Part shown: one piece after another, positions 1 to 12,031 of the stretch | How positions within the stretch are numbered: position 1 is the stretch's first letter | Layout of the letters: the number at the start of each line of letters is the position of its first letter | Assembly (NCBI GenBank): GCA_030844895.1 | Contig: CM061228.1 | Span: forward strand, 140,542,444-140,606,443 | Source: Ambrosia x helenae | Lineage: Eukaryota; Streptophyta; Magnoliopsida; Asterales; Asteraceae | Length of the DNA stretch: 64,000 nucleotides | Direction of reading: 5' to 3' | Made by a program: the position numbers and the translations under genes | The notes under the pieces: model-generated | Database searches by the model: none | Seen by the model: the letters and a program-made list of their open reading frames with translations, nothing else | Told to the model about the DNA's origin: nothing

Positions 1-134
1 TGGATTGGGGATCTCCCCATGTGGAACCCCCACGTATGGTAAATATGGCTCCGACAAGAATCGAACCCCCAACCTCTACATGACCTCCACTCTAGCTCCC
101 CAAATTTTTACCAATTGAGCTAGGCTTCATCGGC
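1..134 (-). repeat. tRNA-derived SINE head (partial)
   Basis: Read on the minus strand, 109-124 matches a Pol III box A (TAGCTCAATTGGTA type) and 57-72 matches a box B (GGTTCGATTC type), about 50 nt apart as in tRNA-derived SINEs. The cloverleaf is not complete, so this is not a tRNA gene. The element's 3' part lies toward position 1 and may leave the window. Confidence 0.55.
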
Positions 135-1105
135 ATGTCTTAATTTAGTGATTTGTATATTTGTAACCCGTTGATCTGTTGCTAATTAAAGTCTTTAGCC
201 ATGCGTTTTTCCAAGTACCGGCCTTCACTGAGAAATTGCTTACTAGCTCTTTCTACCTTTCCGATGTATGCATCTCTCGATAAAAATCCTTTGTCACGAA
301 TCACAATATGTGCATGGTAGTGGGATCCAAATGCCAAATAAACGTACTCATAATTTTCAGAGTAAAAAAACGATATATTTAAAATTCACAAGTGGTATGG
401 GAAGTGAGGGTTAGTGTTTGGATGGGTGGAGGTCGGGTTGTTCCTGACTGGTGTGAGCCTTCGGCTACCTAGCGCTGTCTACGTTCACAGACGTATGGGC
501 CGGGTGTCTTTAGCCATGAGTTACCTCAGGTAGTCAGGACATTATGCTTAGTTGGTTCTTAAAAAATAAACCAATGATAACATGGTAGTGCTGTGGATGT
601 AATCTAGACCCTTAAAACACTTTTAATTATACCTTAATTATCTGGAAAACCATCTCCTTCTTGGTCTATAATCCTACCCTTTTGTCTTTTTACTCTTGTT
701 TCCATGCCTGAATCCAATTTCGTAGGATCGAAAAAAACAACTTAAATTAAATGAGTCATTCAAACTAGTATTCCTACATTTAATTTAAAGCCAAATATAA
801 ATATAAATATATATAATGATGGTACACATTTAATTTCTCCCCAATATATACATTTAATTACTGAATTAGTTGCATGTAAAAAAAATATATATATACGTAC
901 ATTTTATAAATTTTTTTACTTGGCCTTTAGGTGTTTTTTTAACAACGTTTTTTACGAGTCTACTTGTGACGGGATTTCAATTGTCCCTAGTTATTTTACC
1001 TTTCAGGTCCGACTCGAATGCCCCCATAGGCGGAAACCCCAACAACAGGTCCGACTTGTTCAAAATTCACAACTAGTTAAAGAGGCATTCATAGTCTACC
1101 ATTTA
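135..1105. other. Intergenic, no gene seen
   Basis: AT-rich DNA with no supportable ORF. A GC-richer patch at about 415-540 reads like the edge of an old repeat, but no termini or coding match could be found. Confidence 0.5.
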
Positions 1106-1543
1106 GGGCATGTTTGGATAAACTTATTTGAGGCAAAAAGGACTTTTTGTTAAAAGGACTTATTAACTTATGACTTTTTAAAAAGGAGTTTTTAGAAAAG
1201 TGTTTGGATTAGCTTATGTGGTGGGGAAAAACAATAAGTTGATAAGTTAGTTTGTAAAAAAGTGTTTGGTTTAACTTATTTAGGTAAAATGACAAAAAAG
1301 GGTATAAGGAGGGAATGTGTAAGGATATAATAAGGGCATGTAGGTAAATAACCATCAAATAAGTTATAAGGAGGTTCAAAAAGTCACTCCTCCCTTACTT
1401 TTCCAAAACAACTTATCATAGGCAAACAAAAAGTTAAAACAAAAAGTCCTTTTCCTTTTGCCAAACACTTTTTGCAACTTATTAACTTTTTAGAAAAGTT
1501 ATAAGTTATAAGGAGGTGGAAATAAGGAGAGCCAAACATGCTC
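1106..1543. mobile_element. PIF/Harbinger-type MITE
   Basis: Terminal inverted repeats GGGCATGTTTGG (1106) and CCAAACATGCTC (ends 1543) are flanked by TTA on both sides (1103-1105, 1544-1546), the 3-bp target duplication of Tourist/Harbinger elements. The 438-bp body is a long imperfect palindrome and has no ORF. Confidence 0.8.
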
Positions 1544-1649
1544 TTAAAAAATTGACAAATATTCGAAAAAGTACCCTAATCCAAATTTAACTTTTAAGTT
1601 TTCTACATTGTTTATACAACAACAATCAAACAGAGTAAATCCTATCAAT

Positions 1650-2315
1650 TAGGGGTGTTCAACGAATCGAATAACGAATTTTCGAATTATTCGAATCGAA
1701 TTTCTAGAATTTTTAATATTTTTACTTGAATTCGTATTCGCTTAAAACTCAATTTATTCGATTCGTATTTGATTCGAATAAGAAACTCGAATTCGAATAA
1801 ATTCGATTTAGTTCAAATTCACCATAAACAATCAATTGCTTTACTTTTAGTTTTAAAACTAATACAAACTCATTATTTTTCACATATAAAATACAAATCT
1901 ACAAAATTAATAAATAACAATATGTCAAATACAGGAATAGTAAAAATAGTAGAGAGTATAGTTTGTTAGAGTTTTATGAGGTATACGGTATATATGTAAA
2001 TTATGGTTATGGTAAAAGTTGTAGACACTATCGGTTCTTAGAGTTTGACTAAATTTTAGAAGTTATTTTTTTTCAATGTGTATATAACAATGTGTATTTG
2101 TGTATATATATTTAAAAAATACACATGTACAGTTTTTATTCGAATTTCAAATCGAATCGAATTTAAAATTATAAATTCGTATTCGATTTACTTGACTCGA
2201 ATTCGAATCGAATCGAATTCGAATTCTTAATAAACGAATCGAATTCCTGGTAATCGAATCGAACTAAGTCGAATTTCGAATTTTGCGAATCCGAATCGAA
2301 TTCTGAACACCCCTA
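1650..2315. mobile_element. hAT-type MITE with TTCGAATCGAAT repeats
   Basis: Ends TAGGGGTGTTCA and TGAACACCCCTA are perfect inverted repeats, flanked by 8-bp duplications CTATCAAT (1642-1649) and CTACCAAT (2316-2323). Both ends are filled with TCGAATCGAATT-like repeats on both strands, probably transposase-binding subterminal repeats. There is no coding capacity. It landed in a SINE/LINE tail that continues at 2316. Confidence 0.8.
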
Positions 2316-2440
2316 CTACCAATAGCAAAAACTATTAATAGGATCTGAGAATGGTGAGATGTAGGCAAACCTTACCTCTATTCCTAGGAACAGAGAGACT
2401 GCTTTCAGAGAGACACCCCCAACTCGATAACACACATTTA
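2316..2440 (-). repeat. RTE/SINE-type 3' tail fragment
   Basis: Antisense copy of a module found elsewhere in the window (18320-18625, 28715-28978, 54660-54816, 55965-56180), with the core GGGTAAGATGTAGRC...CTTACCTCTA and then GAGAGRCTGCTTYCAG. The hAT MITE at 1650-2315 interrupts it. Confidence 0.55.
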
Positions 2441-2551
2441 TTGTTTATATATATGTTTATTAATATAAGTTCCTTGAATCTTTTTTAGGTGAGTATTTTA
2501 TTCACCACGAGAAATGAATTTTGAAGAATAGTTGTATACCCATGCCTACAA

Positions 2552-2568
2552 CAGCTCGTAACGAGCTG
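2552..2568. promoter_or_regulatory. Perfect inverted repeat upstream of Dof
   Basis: CAGCTCGT and ACGAGCTG flank a single base, about 245 bp before the Dof start codon. It could be a dimer-binding site or chance; no known factor is assigned. Confidence 0.25.
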
Positions 2569-2812
2569 AGTGGCCACAGGTTCTCTCACTGTCTCAATTA
2601 TTAAGTCTCTAGACAACAAAACATGACCCATGTCTTTTGTTTTCTAGCATTTGGAAGGAGTATCTATCTCCATCTCCTTCTTTGTTTTTCATCTTCTTCT
2701 GCCCCTTCACAAACCAAAACACACAAACACTGCAACATTCTTTCTCTTTTTTGTTTTCAATTTCCACAACATTTTTACCATTAGATTGGTCACAACCTTC
2801 TACAATGACTTG

Positions 2813-3775
2813 ATGGTTTCTGGACTTCATGTTATGGAGAAACCAATTCACAATCAACATCCACAACAACAACAGCAACAGCAGCAACAACAACAGCAAC
2901 AACAAAAATCACATGAAGCGTTAAAGTGCCCGCGATGCGATTCGTCGAACACGAAATTTTGTTACTACAACAACTACAGTTTGTCTCAACCAAGACATTT
3001 TTGTAAGGCTTGTAAAAGATACTGGACTAGAGGAGGCACCTTGAGGAATGTTCCTGTAGGTGGTGGCTGCAGGAAGAATAAAAGAGTCAAGAGACCAATC
3101 ACTACTACTGTAGCTGCCACCTCATCACCAGTTAATATTCATCAAAGAAACCCTAACCCTAATACTAATACTAATCCTAATCCTAATCCTGTTCATAATC
3201 CAATCCCATCTTCCACCACTTCAAATCATAATCTCAACCCTTTGTTTTATGGGTTACTCTCCCAAAACCCTAATTTTCCTAGATTTGATCATGCTAGGGT
3301 TTCCGGGTATGATCAACTTCTTCAACCTCAAATGAATGCATCCGGATTAGTGTTTTCGTCGTCTTCGGGGACAGGCGGTTCGGTTATGGGTAATCATGGT
3401 CATAATCTGAATAATATTTTAACTTTTTCAAGCTACAACTCATCCATGTATGGTGGTGGTTCGAGTTCTAACTCCACTAGTGCTCCTACCATGGCTTCTC
3501 TTTTAGCTTCAAGCCTTGATCAACCACAAAGGTTCATGGGATTCGCATCTTACGATGGCGGTTCGATGGTTAAAGATTTGAAAATGGAAGGAACACAAAA
3601 CATGATGGAATGGAATGTTAATAATTTTCATCATGAACAAAATAAGAATGATCCAATTGAAGGTGGTGTTGTTTCTTCTGATACAAATTCTATTTTATGG
3701 GATGCTGAAGGGGGAGGAGGCTGGCTTGATCCGAATATTAATAACATTGGTTCTTCTGTTCCTTCCTTGATCTAA
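2813..3775 (+). CDS. Dof-type zinc finger transcription factor
   Basis: Single-exon, 320-residue protein. Dof factors are plant-specific nuclear regulators that bind AAAG-core promoter sites. The domain spans about residues 37-91, with zinc ligands C39, C42, C64 and C67 in the CX2CX21CX2C spacing, then [15 protein letters not shown] and a basic KNKRVKR that can contact DNA and serve as nuclear signal. Before it lies a run of 14 Gln (residues 18-31, mixed CAA/CAG). After it the chain is rich in Asn, Pro, Ser and Gly and ends in SVPSLI. The start chosen is the ATG at 2813. The frame is open 54 codons further up, but that stretch is Phe/Leu/Thr-rich like a pyrimidine-rich leader and has no ATG at its open end. 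A second ATG lies at codon 8. No lesion is seen. The subgroup within Dof is not assigned. Confidence 0.93.
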   Translation: MVSGLHVMEKPIHNQHPQQQQQQQQQQQQQQKSHEALKCPRCDSSNTKFCYYNNYSLSQPRHFCKACKRYWTRGGTLRNVPVGGGCRKNKRVKRPITTTVAATSSPVNIHQRNPNPNTNTNPNPNPVHNPIPSSTTSNHNLNPLFYGLLSQNPNFPRFDHARVSGYDQLLQPQMNASGLVFSSSSGTGGSVMGNHGHNLNNILTFSSYNSSMYGGGSSSNSTSAPTMASLLASSLDQPQRFMGFASYDGGSMVKDLKMEGTQNMMEWNVNNFHHEQNKNDPIEGGVVSSDTNSILWDAEGGGGWLDPNINNIGSSVPSLI

Positions 3776-3828
3776 TCCCAATTAGACCCCACAAAAAATA
3801 TTTTCTTCTAGTTTCTGATATGTTTTCA

Positions 3829-3876
3829 CACTGCTAAAAAACTGGCCAATTACGACTGGCCAGTTTTCTAGTAGTG
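3829..3876. mobile_element. 48-bp CACTA terminal-repeat relic
   Basis: CACTGCTAAAAAACTGGCC (3829) and GGCCAGTTTTCTAGTAGTG (to 3876) are near-perfect inverted repeats starting with CACT, separated by about 10 nt. TCA lies on both sides (3826-3828, 3877-3879), matching the 3-bp duplication of CACTA transposons. It sits 54 bp after the Dof stop codon, probably in its 3' UTR, where it would form a strong hairpin. Confidence 0.7.
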
Positions 3877-3879
3877 TCA

Positions 3880-4860
3880 ATTGATGACGTACTTTTTTTT
3901 TTCAGTTAAATTTGGTCTGTTTTATTAGTTAGTATAGGAAGCATTCATGTCAAAGTGCGCATCGATGAGAGGGGATTGGATCGGAGCGATCATGTCAGCT
4001 AGCAAATGTAGATTTCAGCCTTTTTATTAATTTTACATGAACAAGGCTGGAAAATAAAAAATCGGTACGTTTTGCGCTGAGAGGAACCTCGGATCCTCTT
4101 CCTCTCATCAGCCCGAGTTCGATGATCATCGAGTATGCAAGAATTTACCATCAAGAATTTGGGTTCAATACTGATCATCCTGGTGTGTTCTTCTATCTTT
4201 TCTTGTATATATACAAGTACTTATGCATTATATAAATTAGGGTTTGTGGTGGTTTTAATTTCTGATGAGGTGGATTTTTTCCAATAGTGTTTTTTTTTTT
4301 TTTTTTTTTGGTTGTGGATTAAGAGAAAAAGAATGGGGGTATATTGGCATAGAAGAGAGTGGGATATGTTTGCTTTTTAATCTTACATTGTAAGGTATTA
4401 ATATTTAGTTTGAATTATATTTTGTTCATTGTGTCATCTTTTTTTGTTGCACACTCAACATTTATGGTTTTGAATTATATGAAATAATTGTTCTCCTATT
4501 AATATTATTACTTCATATCAATAGCATTAAACCGGTATAATGCATAACACACAATAATTAATCCAACTTATTAATGTATTCGGAGTTTAATATGGAAAGG
4601 AAACAATGCAAATTTTGTAATTAAAAGTAATGGCGGTTGACATATGTGATGTGTTTATATGAGTTAACCAGGAATCTTGAGACCTGCTGGGAACATGTCT
4701 CAGTTGAACTTTATTAGATTCTTTAAACTGTCTCTTGGAATGTGGAGCACAAGCTAGTATGATGCATTTCAGCTTTGGGTTATGTTCCATGCAATAAGTT
4801 GGTAAAACAAATCCATGTAAGCACCATGGTATAATGTTTGAGATTTATCAATAACACAAG
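3880..4860. other. Intergenic, no gene seen
   Basis: AT-rich DNA with a T homopolymer near 4290-4312. No ORF with recognisable content and no element ends were found. Confidence 0.5.
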
Positions 4861-4899
4861 GATTTTGGCCGATCACGAATGCTTAAGTGGAAGGGGACA

Positions 4900-5375
4900 G
4901 TATGCGATGCTGACGTGGCAAGGAGAGAGAAGGGTTGCGGTTTGTGGGCACGTTGTCCGTCGGAGAAGAAACTCGTCTCCTTGAGAGCGGTAGGAGAGAG
5001 AAAATTGAGTGCAATCGGTGAGAGAGGAGAGAGTACATATGGGATAATTTTCGCGAGCAAGCATAAATTTGGTCGACGTAAATTTAGGCTTGGTCTAATG
5101 CATGCGCTCATCTCATCGAGAGTAGTAGGGAGGAGAGAGAAAATGTGTGTAATTACTAAGAGAGGCGAGACATGGGCTAATTTTCGTGAGGCAAGCATAA
5201 ATTAACATGTCGACGTGAAGGCGTTATCTAATGTGCTCATTCCTTTGAGATTTGAGAGAGGAGGAGAGAGAAAATGTGTGCAATCCGTAAGAGAAGAAAG
5301 AGCGAAATGGGCGATTTTTTCGTGAGGCTATCATGAAACAGGTCGACATGAAGGCGTGGTCTAATGTGCACGACA
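4900..5375 (+). repeat. Three degenerate ~135-bp tandem repeats
   Basis: A unit recurs three times: GAGAGAGGAGAGAGAAAATGTGTG-like purine tract, then a TAAGAGAGG...GGGCTAATTTTCGTGAGGCAAGCATAAAT block, then GTCGACGTGAAGGCGTGGTCTAATGTG. Approximate units are 4975-5095, 5096-5225 and 5226-5365. The long open frames here come from the repeat and are not taken as genes. Confidence 0.6.
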
Positions 5376-5380
5376 CATTC

Positions 5381-5990
5381 CAATTGAGTTCGCTACATAA
5401 TATTTATAAAGACCTTAAGAAAAATATATATACTTTTCTTTTAATCGATATGCATGGTAATGTTGTATAAGTCCTTGTGGTCCAATTCTACCTTCTTAAA
5501 CTATTCATGTGCACCCCAATGAACTCTCTTTATAAAAGCTGTTAAAGCACGTGACTCCTTCCACTCATGTCGAAAAACTTTAGTAAAAATGTTAAAGATT
5601 TCAAATCTATTACTTTAACCTTTTATTAACAAGGTTAGATCATCTAATAATTAAAATCTACACATTTTTTAAATCTTTTCGTGGTGTCACCATGAATCAT
5701 GATTTTGTTAATAGAAAGATGTCTTATGACTTATGAGCTTTTGATATTAACGTTGACATAATTTCTCACTTAAACAACTTTTACACATAATGATTATAAT
5801 GATTTTTACATCACAAGAATAGAAAAAAAAGCTACCTTTATGAGCGTGCATGTTTTGTATGAGATGCTTTAGCTTTTGTGTCGAACATGATGACGATCAA
5901 ACATATGTGCACCGAAGGTACAGGATTGTTGTATTTTTTGTAAACCATTTTGTGCACACCATATCAATTGGTTTTCACATTAATAATAAC
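5381..5990. other. Intergenic, no gene seen
   Basis: AT-rich with no supportable ORF or element ends. The right part probably holds the short 3' UTR of the LINE-like copy that begins at 5998 on the minus strand. Confidence 0.45.
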
Positions 5991-5997
5991 CAAGTTA

Positions 5998-6234
5998 CAT
6001 CTGGATAATGGGTAAGCAAGCAACAAGCTGCGCCGCTATCCCTTTTTGAATCGCAAAACCTATTCTACTAAATACAAACCCTTGGTTCCTCGGGCTTTGC
6101 GAGTCACTGTGGACCACCTTCTGCACCCGCTCCAAAAAGCGAACTGCCTCAGGGGCAAGGGATCCAAAAGTGTCGAAGGCAAACGGAATGAACACATGCT
6201 GATTCTCTAGACACGCTACCTCCTGCTTAGCAAC
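5998..6234 (-). pseudogene. LINE-like pol, C-terminal end (split copy A, 3' part)
   Basis: Encodes the last ~78 residues of a non-LTR-like retroelement protein (NQHVFIPFAFDTFG ... AIQKGIAAQLVACLP, stop at 5998). The reading frame continues at 12639-13165 beyond the Copia element 6235-12638, which duplicated GCAAC on insertion. The split is therefore an insertion into a pre-existing retroelement copy. Confidence 0.8.
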
Positions 6235-6843
6235 TGTTGAAATAATGTGTTCAAATGTTGGGCTTATTATATCGTCCAGGTCTATTGGGCTTTTGTTATT
6301 ATTATTATTGCAGGTCAATTGTTGTATGGGCCGGTGTTGGTATTTGGGCTTTGCTTAAAGGGCTTAAAAGCCTGATCCATTTGCGGAATGATCTGTGCCG
6401 TTTATTTTTGACGATCCGTGTGATGGCTTGATCGTGTGGTCTATATTGAGAGAGATTGTGTTTCTCTCTGGAAGATTCTTGAGCTCTGTATAAAAAGGCT
6501 TCTCGTCTCTCGTGCACAAGTTTACAGCTCATTTTCTTTGTATTTTCTTATTTGTATCCTCTCGTCTTCTTTACACCCTTTCTAGGGTTTTCTGTATTTG
6601 TCTTTGTACGAACTCTTGTATTTCCTTAGTTAGGAGCTCAACTGATCTAATCAATCAGTTGATCCCTAACCTTTGTTCTTATTTAGATCTCTACGATTGT
6701 AGAGATCTAGGGTTTGGTTGGGTACATTTTTGGGTTGGTAATAATAAGATTTTGTCACCGTTTTTCTGTCGCTTATCTTTGTGTTGATATTGTATGTTTG
6801 TGGTTGATTGTCTTTGTTAAGATTAGATTCATAGTTTTCTACA
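6235..6843 (+). repeat. Copia-1 5' LTR
   Basis: 609 bp, TGTTGAAAT...TTTCTACA, with TG/CA ends. A TATAAAAAGG-type TATA box lies at about 6490-6499 and probably drives transcription of the element. Confidence 0.92.
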
Positions 6844-6856
6844 TGGTATCAGAGCC
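6844..6856 (+). other. Copia-1 primer-binding site
   Basis: TGGTATCAGAGCC directly follows the LTR and is complementary to the 3' end of plant initiator tRNA-Met, the standard Copia primer. Confidence 0.9.
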
Positions 6857-7570
6857 ATTGGCTCTCTTATCTGTGTCTTGTTGTTGTTTTTGATTCTGGT
6901 TTTTTCCGCTGCAAATCTGAGCTGTCTAGGTCTAGATCTCACATTTAAAAAAGTTGTGGTAAAAGGATCTGATCTTGTTGTAGATCTGGTTCTTGGTTGA
7001 GTATTGTTGTCTTAGATCTGATCTTCTTGATAGATCTGGTCTTCTATCTTGTATTATCTTGGTATTATTGGTTGTGTTGCAGGTTGTGACGTGGTCAACC
7101 ATTGTTGGCTGTGACTGTTGATATTCTGGTATTGGATTGGAGTAATAATAGCTTCAATTGCTCTCACAAGTCTATACCCTAAGTGAAGGTATAGCTTGTG
7201 AGTTTGGCGAAACCCTAACTTGGGTTCCCCCCATTGTGAGATCGTTCTGTCTCTACCTTTTTTACTATTGTTGTGTCTAGGGCAACTGACCGGGTTAGGT
7301 GGACCGGTATTGTGCCAACTACTTGGTGTCTTGTGTGATTGTCTGTCTTGTCTTGTTGTCTTGTGTTTTTTTTTTGGATTCTGGTCTATACTATATATAT
7401 AGTTAAAGGTCTCCTGTGTTAAGATCTGGGTGGGCACCTTTTGAGTGATGAACCCACTATCTGACCCTGACACAGCTTCGACCTCTTAGGGTTTATATTC
7501 TATTGTCTGACATCTGCTTGTTGTGGTTTCTTTTTGTGTTTTCTTCTGTCTAAGTTCTTGTTGTGCTATT

Positions 7571-10500
7571 ATGGGTGATGTTGTGAACCCTGGTGGAGGG
7601 GCTCCCAACAATGGAGGTGCTGATGTAACACTCATCAGCAAATTGGATATAAGTGATCCCTTGTACTTACATCCAAGTGATACCTCCAGTCTGTCTATCA
7701 TAAGTATGAAGTTAAAAGGGACTGAGAATTATTCTGTTTGGTCTAGTTCTATGAGACTTGCTTTAGAAACTAAAAATAAAGCAGGTTTTATAGATGGCAC
7801 ATGTATTAAACCTGTTAATGATGAAGTGTTAAGTAAACAATGGGATAGGTGTAATTCTGTAGTTCTAAATTGGCTTTTAAACTCTGTTAGTGAAGAATTG
7901 TATTTAGGACAGGTCTTCTCAAAACTTGCTACTGAGGTTTGGGATGATCTAAAAGAGACCTATGATAAGGTTGATGGGTCTGTAGTGTTTAATCTTTATC
8001 AGAAGATTAATTCACTAAGTCAAAATGGCAGTTCAGTTGCTGAATACTATCACAAACTGAACACCATGTGGAAGCAATTTGATGCTACTGTGCAACTACC
8101 CTCTTGCACTTGTCAAGCATCAAAGGACTTTAATGACTTTAATAGTCTAATAAAGTTAATGCAGTTCCTCATGGGTTTAGATGAAGTCTATCAGCCAATC
8201 AGGTCCAGTTTGTTAACTAGAGAACCTTTGCCTTCTATTAAAAATGCCTTTGCAATTGTATCTAGAGAAGAATCTCACAGAGGTTCAGGTACAAATGTTA
8301 AAGGGCAGACTGTTGCCTTTGTATCCAAAGGTAATCAGGCATTTGAGAATAGAAGGAAGGTCACAAATAGGGGTCCTAACCCAAACTTAAAATGTACTCA
8401 TTGTAATATGATAGGACACACTGTTGATAGGTGTTATGAACTTGTTGGGTATCCTCCAGGTTATAAAAAGAAACCTGTTGGACAAGTATCAAGGTCTAAT
8501 ATGTCTTGTAATACATCTAACCCTAAGCAAGGTAGTCCATCAACTACCATGCCTAGTGGATCTTCTTCTGTGTTACCTTTTTCACCTGAACAGATTACAA
8601 AAATCATAAGTCTGATCAGTGACAAGGGTGGAAATGATGCACAAAGCTCCAATACTGGAGGTAAAAGTGTGTTCATTAATGGTTTTTCATGTATGTCTAA
8701 ACTTTCAAACCTAACTAGAGTCCTAGAGAACCTTAGTTACTGTTCTAGTTTTGTTAAATATGCTATTAGTCAAGGATGGATAACAGACTCTGGAGCCAAT
8801 CAACACATGACCCATTGTGAAAAAAAACATGGTTAATTGTGTTGATGTATCAGAGTATGATATTCAGGTTAAACATCCAAATGGAACAAGTGCCAAAGTA
8901 ACTAAGATAGGAGACATTAAGTTAGCTGATGGTGTTGTTCTATTTGATGTCTTTCTTGTTCCTGACTATTGTGTAAATCTGTTGTCTGTTCATAAGCTGT
9001 CTAGGGATAACAAGCTTAGTGTATTGTTTGATGAGGAACACTGTTTTATCCAGGATTCCAGGTCCAAGAAAGTCCTGGTGACTGGTAAACAAAGTGATGG
9101 CCTCTATTTTGTTGGCACAAGTGTAAGTGTTAACAATTCTTGTTTCAGTAGTATAAGTGATGCCAATCTTTGGCATAGCAGACTTGGTCACCCCTCTGAT
9201 CAAGTCTTGGCTGTGTTAAGGAAAGATTTGAACCTTGGTCATAGGAACTCACAACCTTGTGATGTCTGTCACAAGGCAAAACAAGTTAGGGTTCCATTTC
9301 CTATTAGTGAACATAAGTCCAAACAAATAGGTGATCTGGTTCACTTGGATGTTTGGGGTCCTTATAGAGTTACTAGTAGAGAAGGGTTCAAGTATTTCCT
9401 TACTGTGGTTGATGATTACTCTAGGACTGTCTGGTGCTATATGTTAAAAAACAAAACTGAAGTATTTGAAAACTTAATGTCTTTCTATATGTTGGTTAAA
9501 ACTCAGTTTAAGAAATGTGTTAAAATAATTAGGAGTGATAATGGTACTGAGTTTGTAAATAAACAAATGCAAACTTTTTGTAATAACTATGGTATAATGC
9601 ACCAGACATCCTGTGCTTATACTCCTCAGCAAAATGGTATTGCTGAGAGAAAGCACAGGCACTTGTTGAACACAGCTAGAGCCTTGCTTTTTCAGAGTGG
9701 GCTACCACTTAAGTTTTGGGCTGACTGTGTTCTAACTGCAACTTATTTGATCAACAGGGTTCCTTCTTCAGTTCTGTTAGGTAAAAGTCCCTATGAGTTA
9801 GTCTATGGTTTCCCCCCTGTTCTTGACCATTTGAAAAACTTTGGTTGTCTTTGTTTCAATACTATCTTGAATGAACCTGATAAATTGGCCAGTAGGGCAG
9901 AAAAAATGTGTTCTAATTGGATACTCTAATTTTAAAAAGGGATACATGTTGTGGTGTATTGAAACAAAACAAATTATTTTCTCAAGAGATGTAAGATTTT
10001 ATGAAGAAATCTTTCCTTTTAAACAAACACTCTTTGTTGAAAAAGATAATAGTTATATAGGAAAAGAGATAACTCATCTTAATTTTTTTGATAGTATTGA
10101 AACAAGTGGTCAAAGTTTTGAGAATGGTAACCTTCCCAATGATGAAGGGGAACCAACTACGTCTCAAATGGATCCTACTAGTTTGCAAACAGAGTCTCCT
10201 CCCAGGGCTGCTGGGGGGGTTGACCCTAGTCAGCAGCCTGGTAGCCCAGGTTGCAGGAACTCTAGTAGGGTAGACCAGGATGTGGGGTCCATTAATGCTG
10301 AGCAAACCCAGTCTGAGGGAAGTGTAAGGAAGTCTGATAGAGTGTCAACTTTTCCTAAACATTTTGAGGATTTTGTTGTTGAAGGAAAAGTGAAATATAG
10401 CTTGGATAAAGTTGTAAATTATTCCAAATTGTCTTGTGAAAATTTGTCTTTTACATCTGTTTTAAATAAAACTGTAGAACCCAGTACTTACTATGAGGCT

Positions 10501-12019
10501 GCTAAAGACCCTAGGTGGGTTGAAGCAATGAACTCTGAAATGGAGGCCTTATATAGAAACAATACTTGGGTTCTTACAGATTTACCTGCTAATAGGAAAC
10601 CCATAGGATGTAAGTGGGTTTATAAAATAAAGTATAAGGCAAATGGTGAGGTTGAAAGGTACAAAGCTAGACTTGTTGCCAAAGGGTATAATCAAAGGGA
10701 AGGTCTAGACTTTGGTGAAACCTTCTCACCTGTTGTAAAAATGGTTTCCATTAGATGTGTTCTTAGTTTAGCTGTTCAGTATGGTTGGTCTTTATATCAG
10801 CTTGATATAAACAATGCATTCCTTTATGGGTCCATTTCTGAGGATGTCTACATGACATTACCAGAAGGATACTATTCAAAGGATGAGACCAAAGTATGCA
10901 AGTTAGTTAAGTCTCTTTATGGGCTGAAACAGGCCCCAAGAAAGTGGAATGAAAAATTGGTTGATGTTCTTCTTAGTTTGGGTTTTGTTCAGAGTCTTTG
11001 TGATTATTCCTTGTTTGTCAAGTCCAGTAATGGGTCTATTACTGTTCTTCTAGTGTATGTTGATGATATAGTCTTAACAGGAAATGATAATAAAGAAATA
11101 TGTAATGTTAAAGAATCTCTAAAATCTAGTTTTCTAATAAAGGATTTAGGGAAGTTGAAATACTTTCTTGGGATAGAGGTTCTCTATTCTGAAAAAGGAA
11201 TATGTTTATCTCAAAGGAAATATTGTCTTGAGTTACTAAATGAGTTTGGCTATTTGGGGTGCAAGCCTATTAACACTCCAATATAACAAAGTTATTTGGT
11301 AACTGCAAAAATTTGTAAAGAAAATGAATTATTAGATAATGTTTCTGGGTTTCAAAAATTGATAGGTAAACTTATATATTTGTCCTTAACACGGCCAGAT
11401 ATAAGTTACACTGTTCAATTTCTTAGTCAATTTATGCATAAGCCTTATAAAGTTCACTTGAAGATTGCTTTGAGATTACTAAGATATCTCAAGCTATCTC
11501 CTGGAAAAGGTATATTGTTCAGGAAGACTGAACAGTTTTACTCTAAGTGCTTATGTTGATTCTGACTGGGCCAAGTGCCTGGTAACTAGAAAATCAGTTA
11601 CTGGGTTCTGTGTCTTCTTAGGACAGTCTTTGATTTCCTGGAAATCAAAGAAACAAAGCACTGTCTCTCGGTCAAGTGCTGAGGCTGAGTACCGAGCAAT
11701 GTGTTCAGCTTCATGTGAAGTCATTTGGCTCATTAATTTACTTAAAGAGTTAAAGGTCGATGTTGATTTACCTGTGAAACTATATAGTGATAGCAAAGCT
11801 GCTTTGTCTATTGCAGCAAATCCTGTATTTCATGATAAGACTAAGCATTTTGAAGTTGATTTACATTTTGTCAGGGAAAAAATTTCTAAAGGTATAATAC
11901 ATGCCTTGAAAGTTAGTTCTAATGAACAAGTGGCTGACATCTTTACAAAAGGGTTGAATGTTGTTCAACATCAAACTCTTTGCAAGCAACTTGGAATGCT
12001 TGATATGTTTAACATTTGA
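7571..12019 (+). pseudogene. Copia-1 gag-pol polyprotein, frame-disrupted
   Basis: Gag begins at ATG 7571 (MGDVVNPGGG); its CCHC zinc knuckle is CTHCNMIGHTVDRC at about 8394-8435. The protease motif is DSGAN near 8790. Integrase shows the HHCC region (about 9170-9290) and DVWGPY, SDNGTEF and QQNGIAERKH for D,D,E. RT carries YVDD near 11056, and RNase H is present (AEAEYRAM, YSDSKAAL), ending with stop at 12019. Breaks: one extra A in the A8 run at 8821-8828, one extra A in the A6 run near 9901-9906, an in-frame TAA at 11284-11286, and a frameshift near 11535-11560. Catalytic residues look intact. Two breaks are homopolymer indels and could be sequencing errors, so the copy may be less damaged than it looks. 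Confidence 0.9.
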
Positions 12020-12031
12020 GCCAAGGGGGCG
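12019..12031 (+). other. Copia-1 polypurine tract
   Basis: GCCAAGGGGGCG-type purine tract directly before the 3' LTR, the usual plus-strand primer site. Confidence 0.8.

Noticed and set aside
2651..2812. 54-codon N-terminal extension of the Dof frame
   Set aside because: No ATG at its beginning, Phe/Leu-rich leader-like composition; the ATG at 2813 fits a Dof protein.
4848..5205. Overlapping ORFs of 100-116 codons on both strands
   Set aside because: They follow the tandem repeat; no domain and no gene structure.
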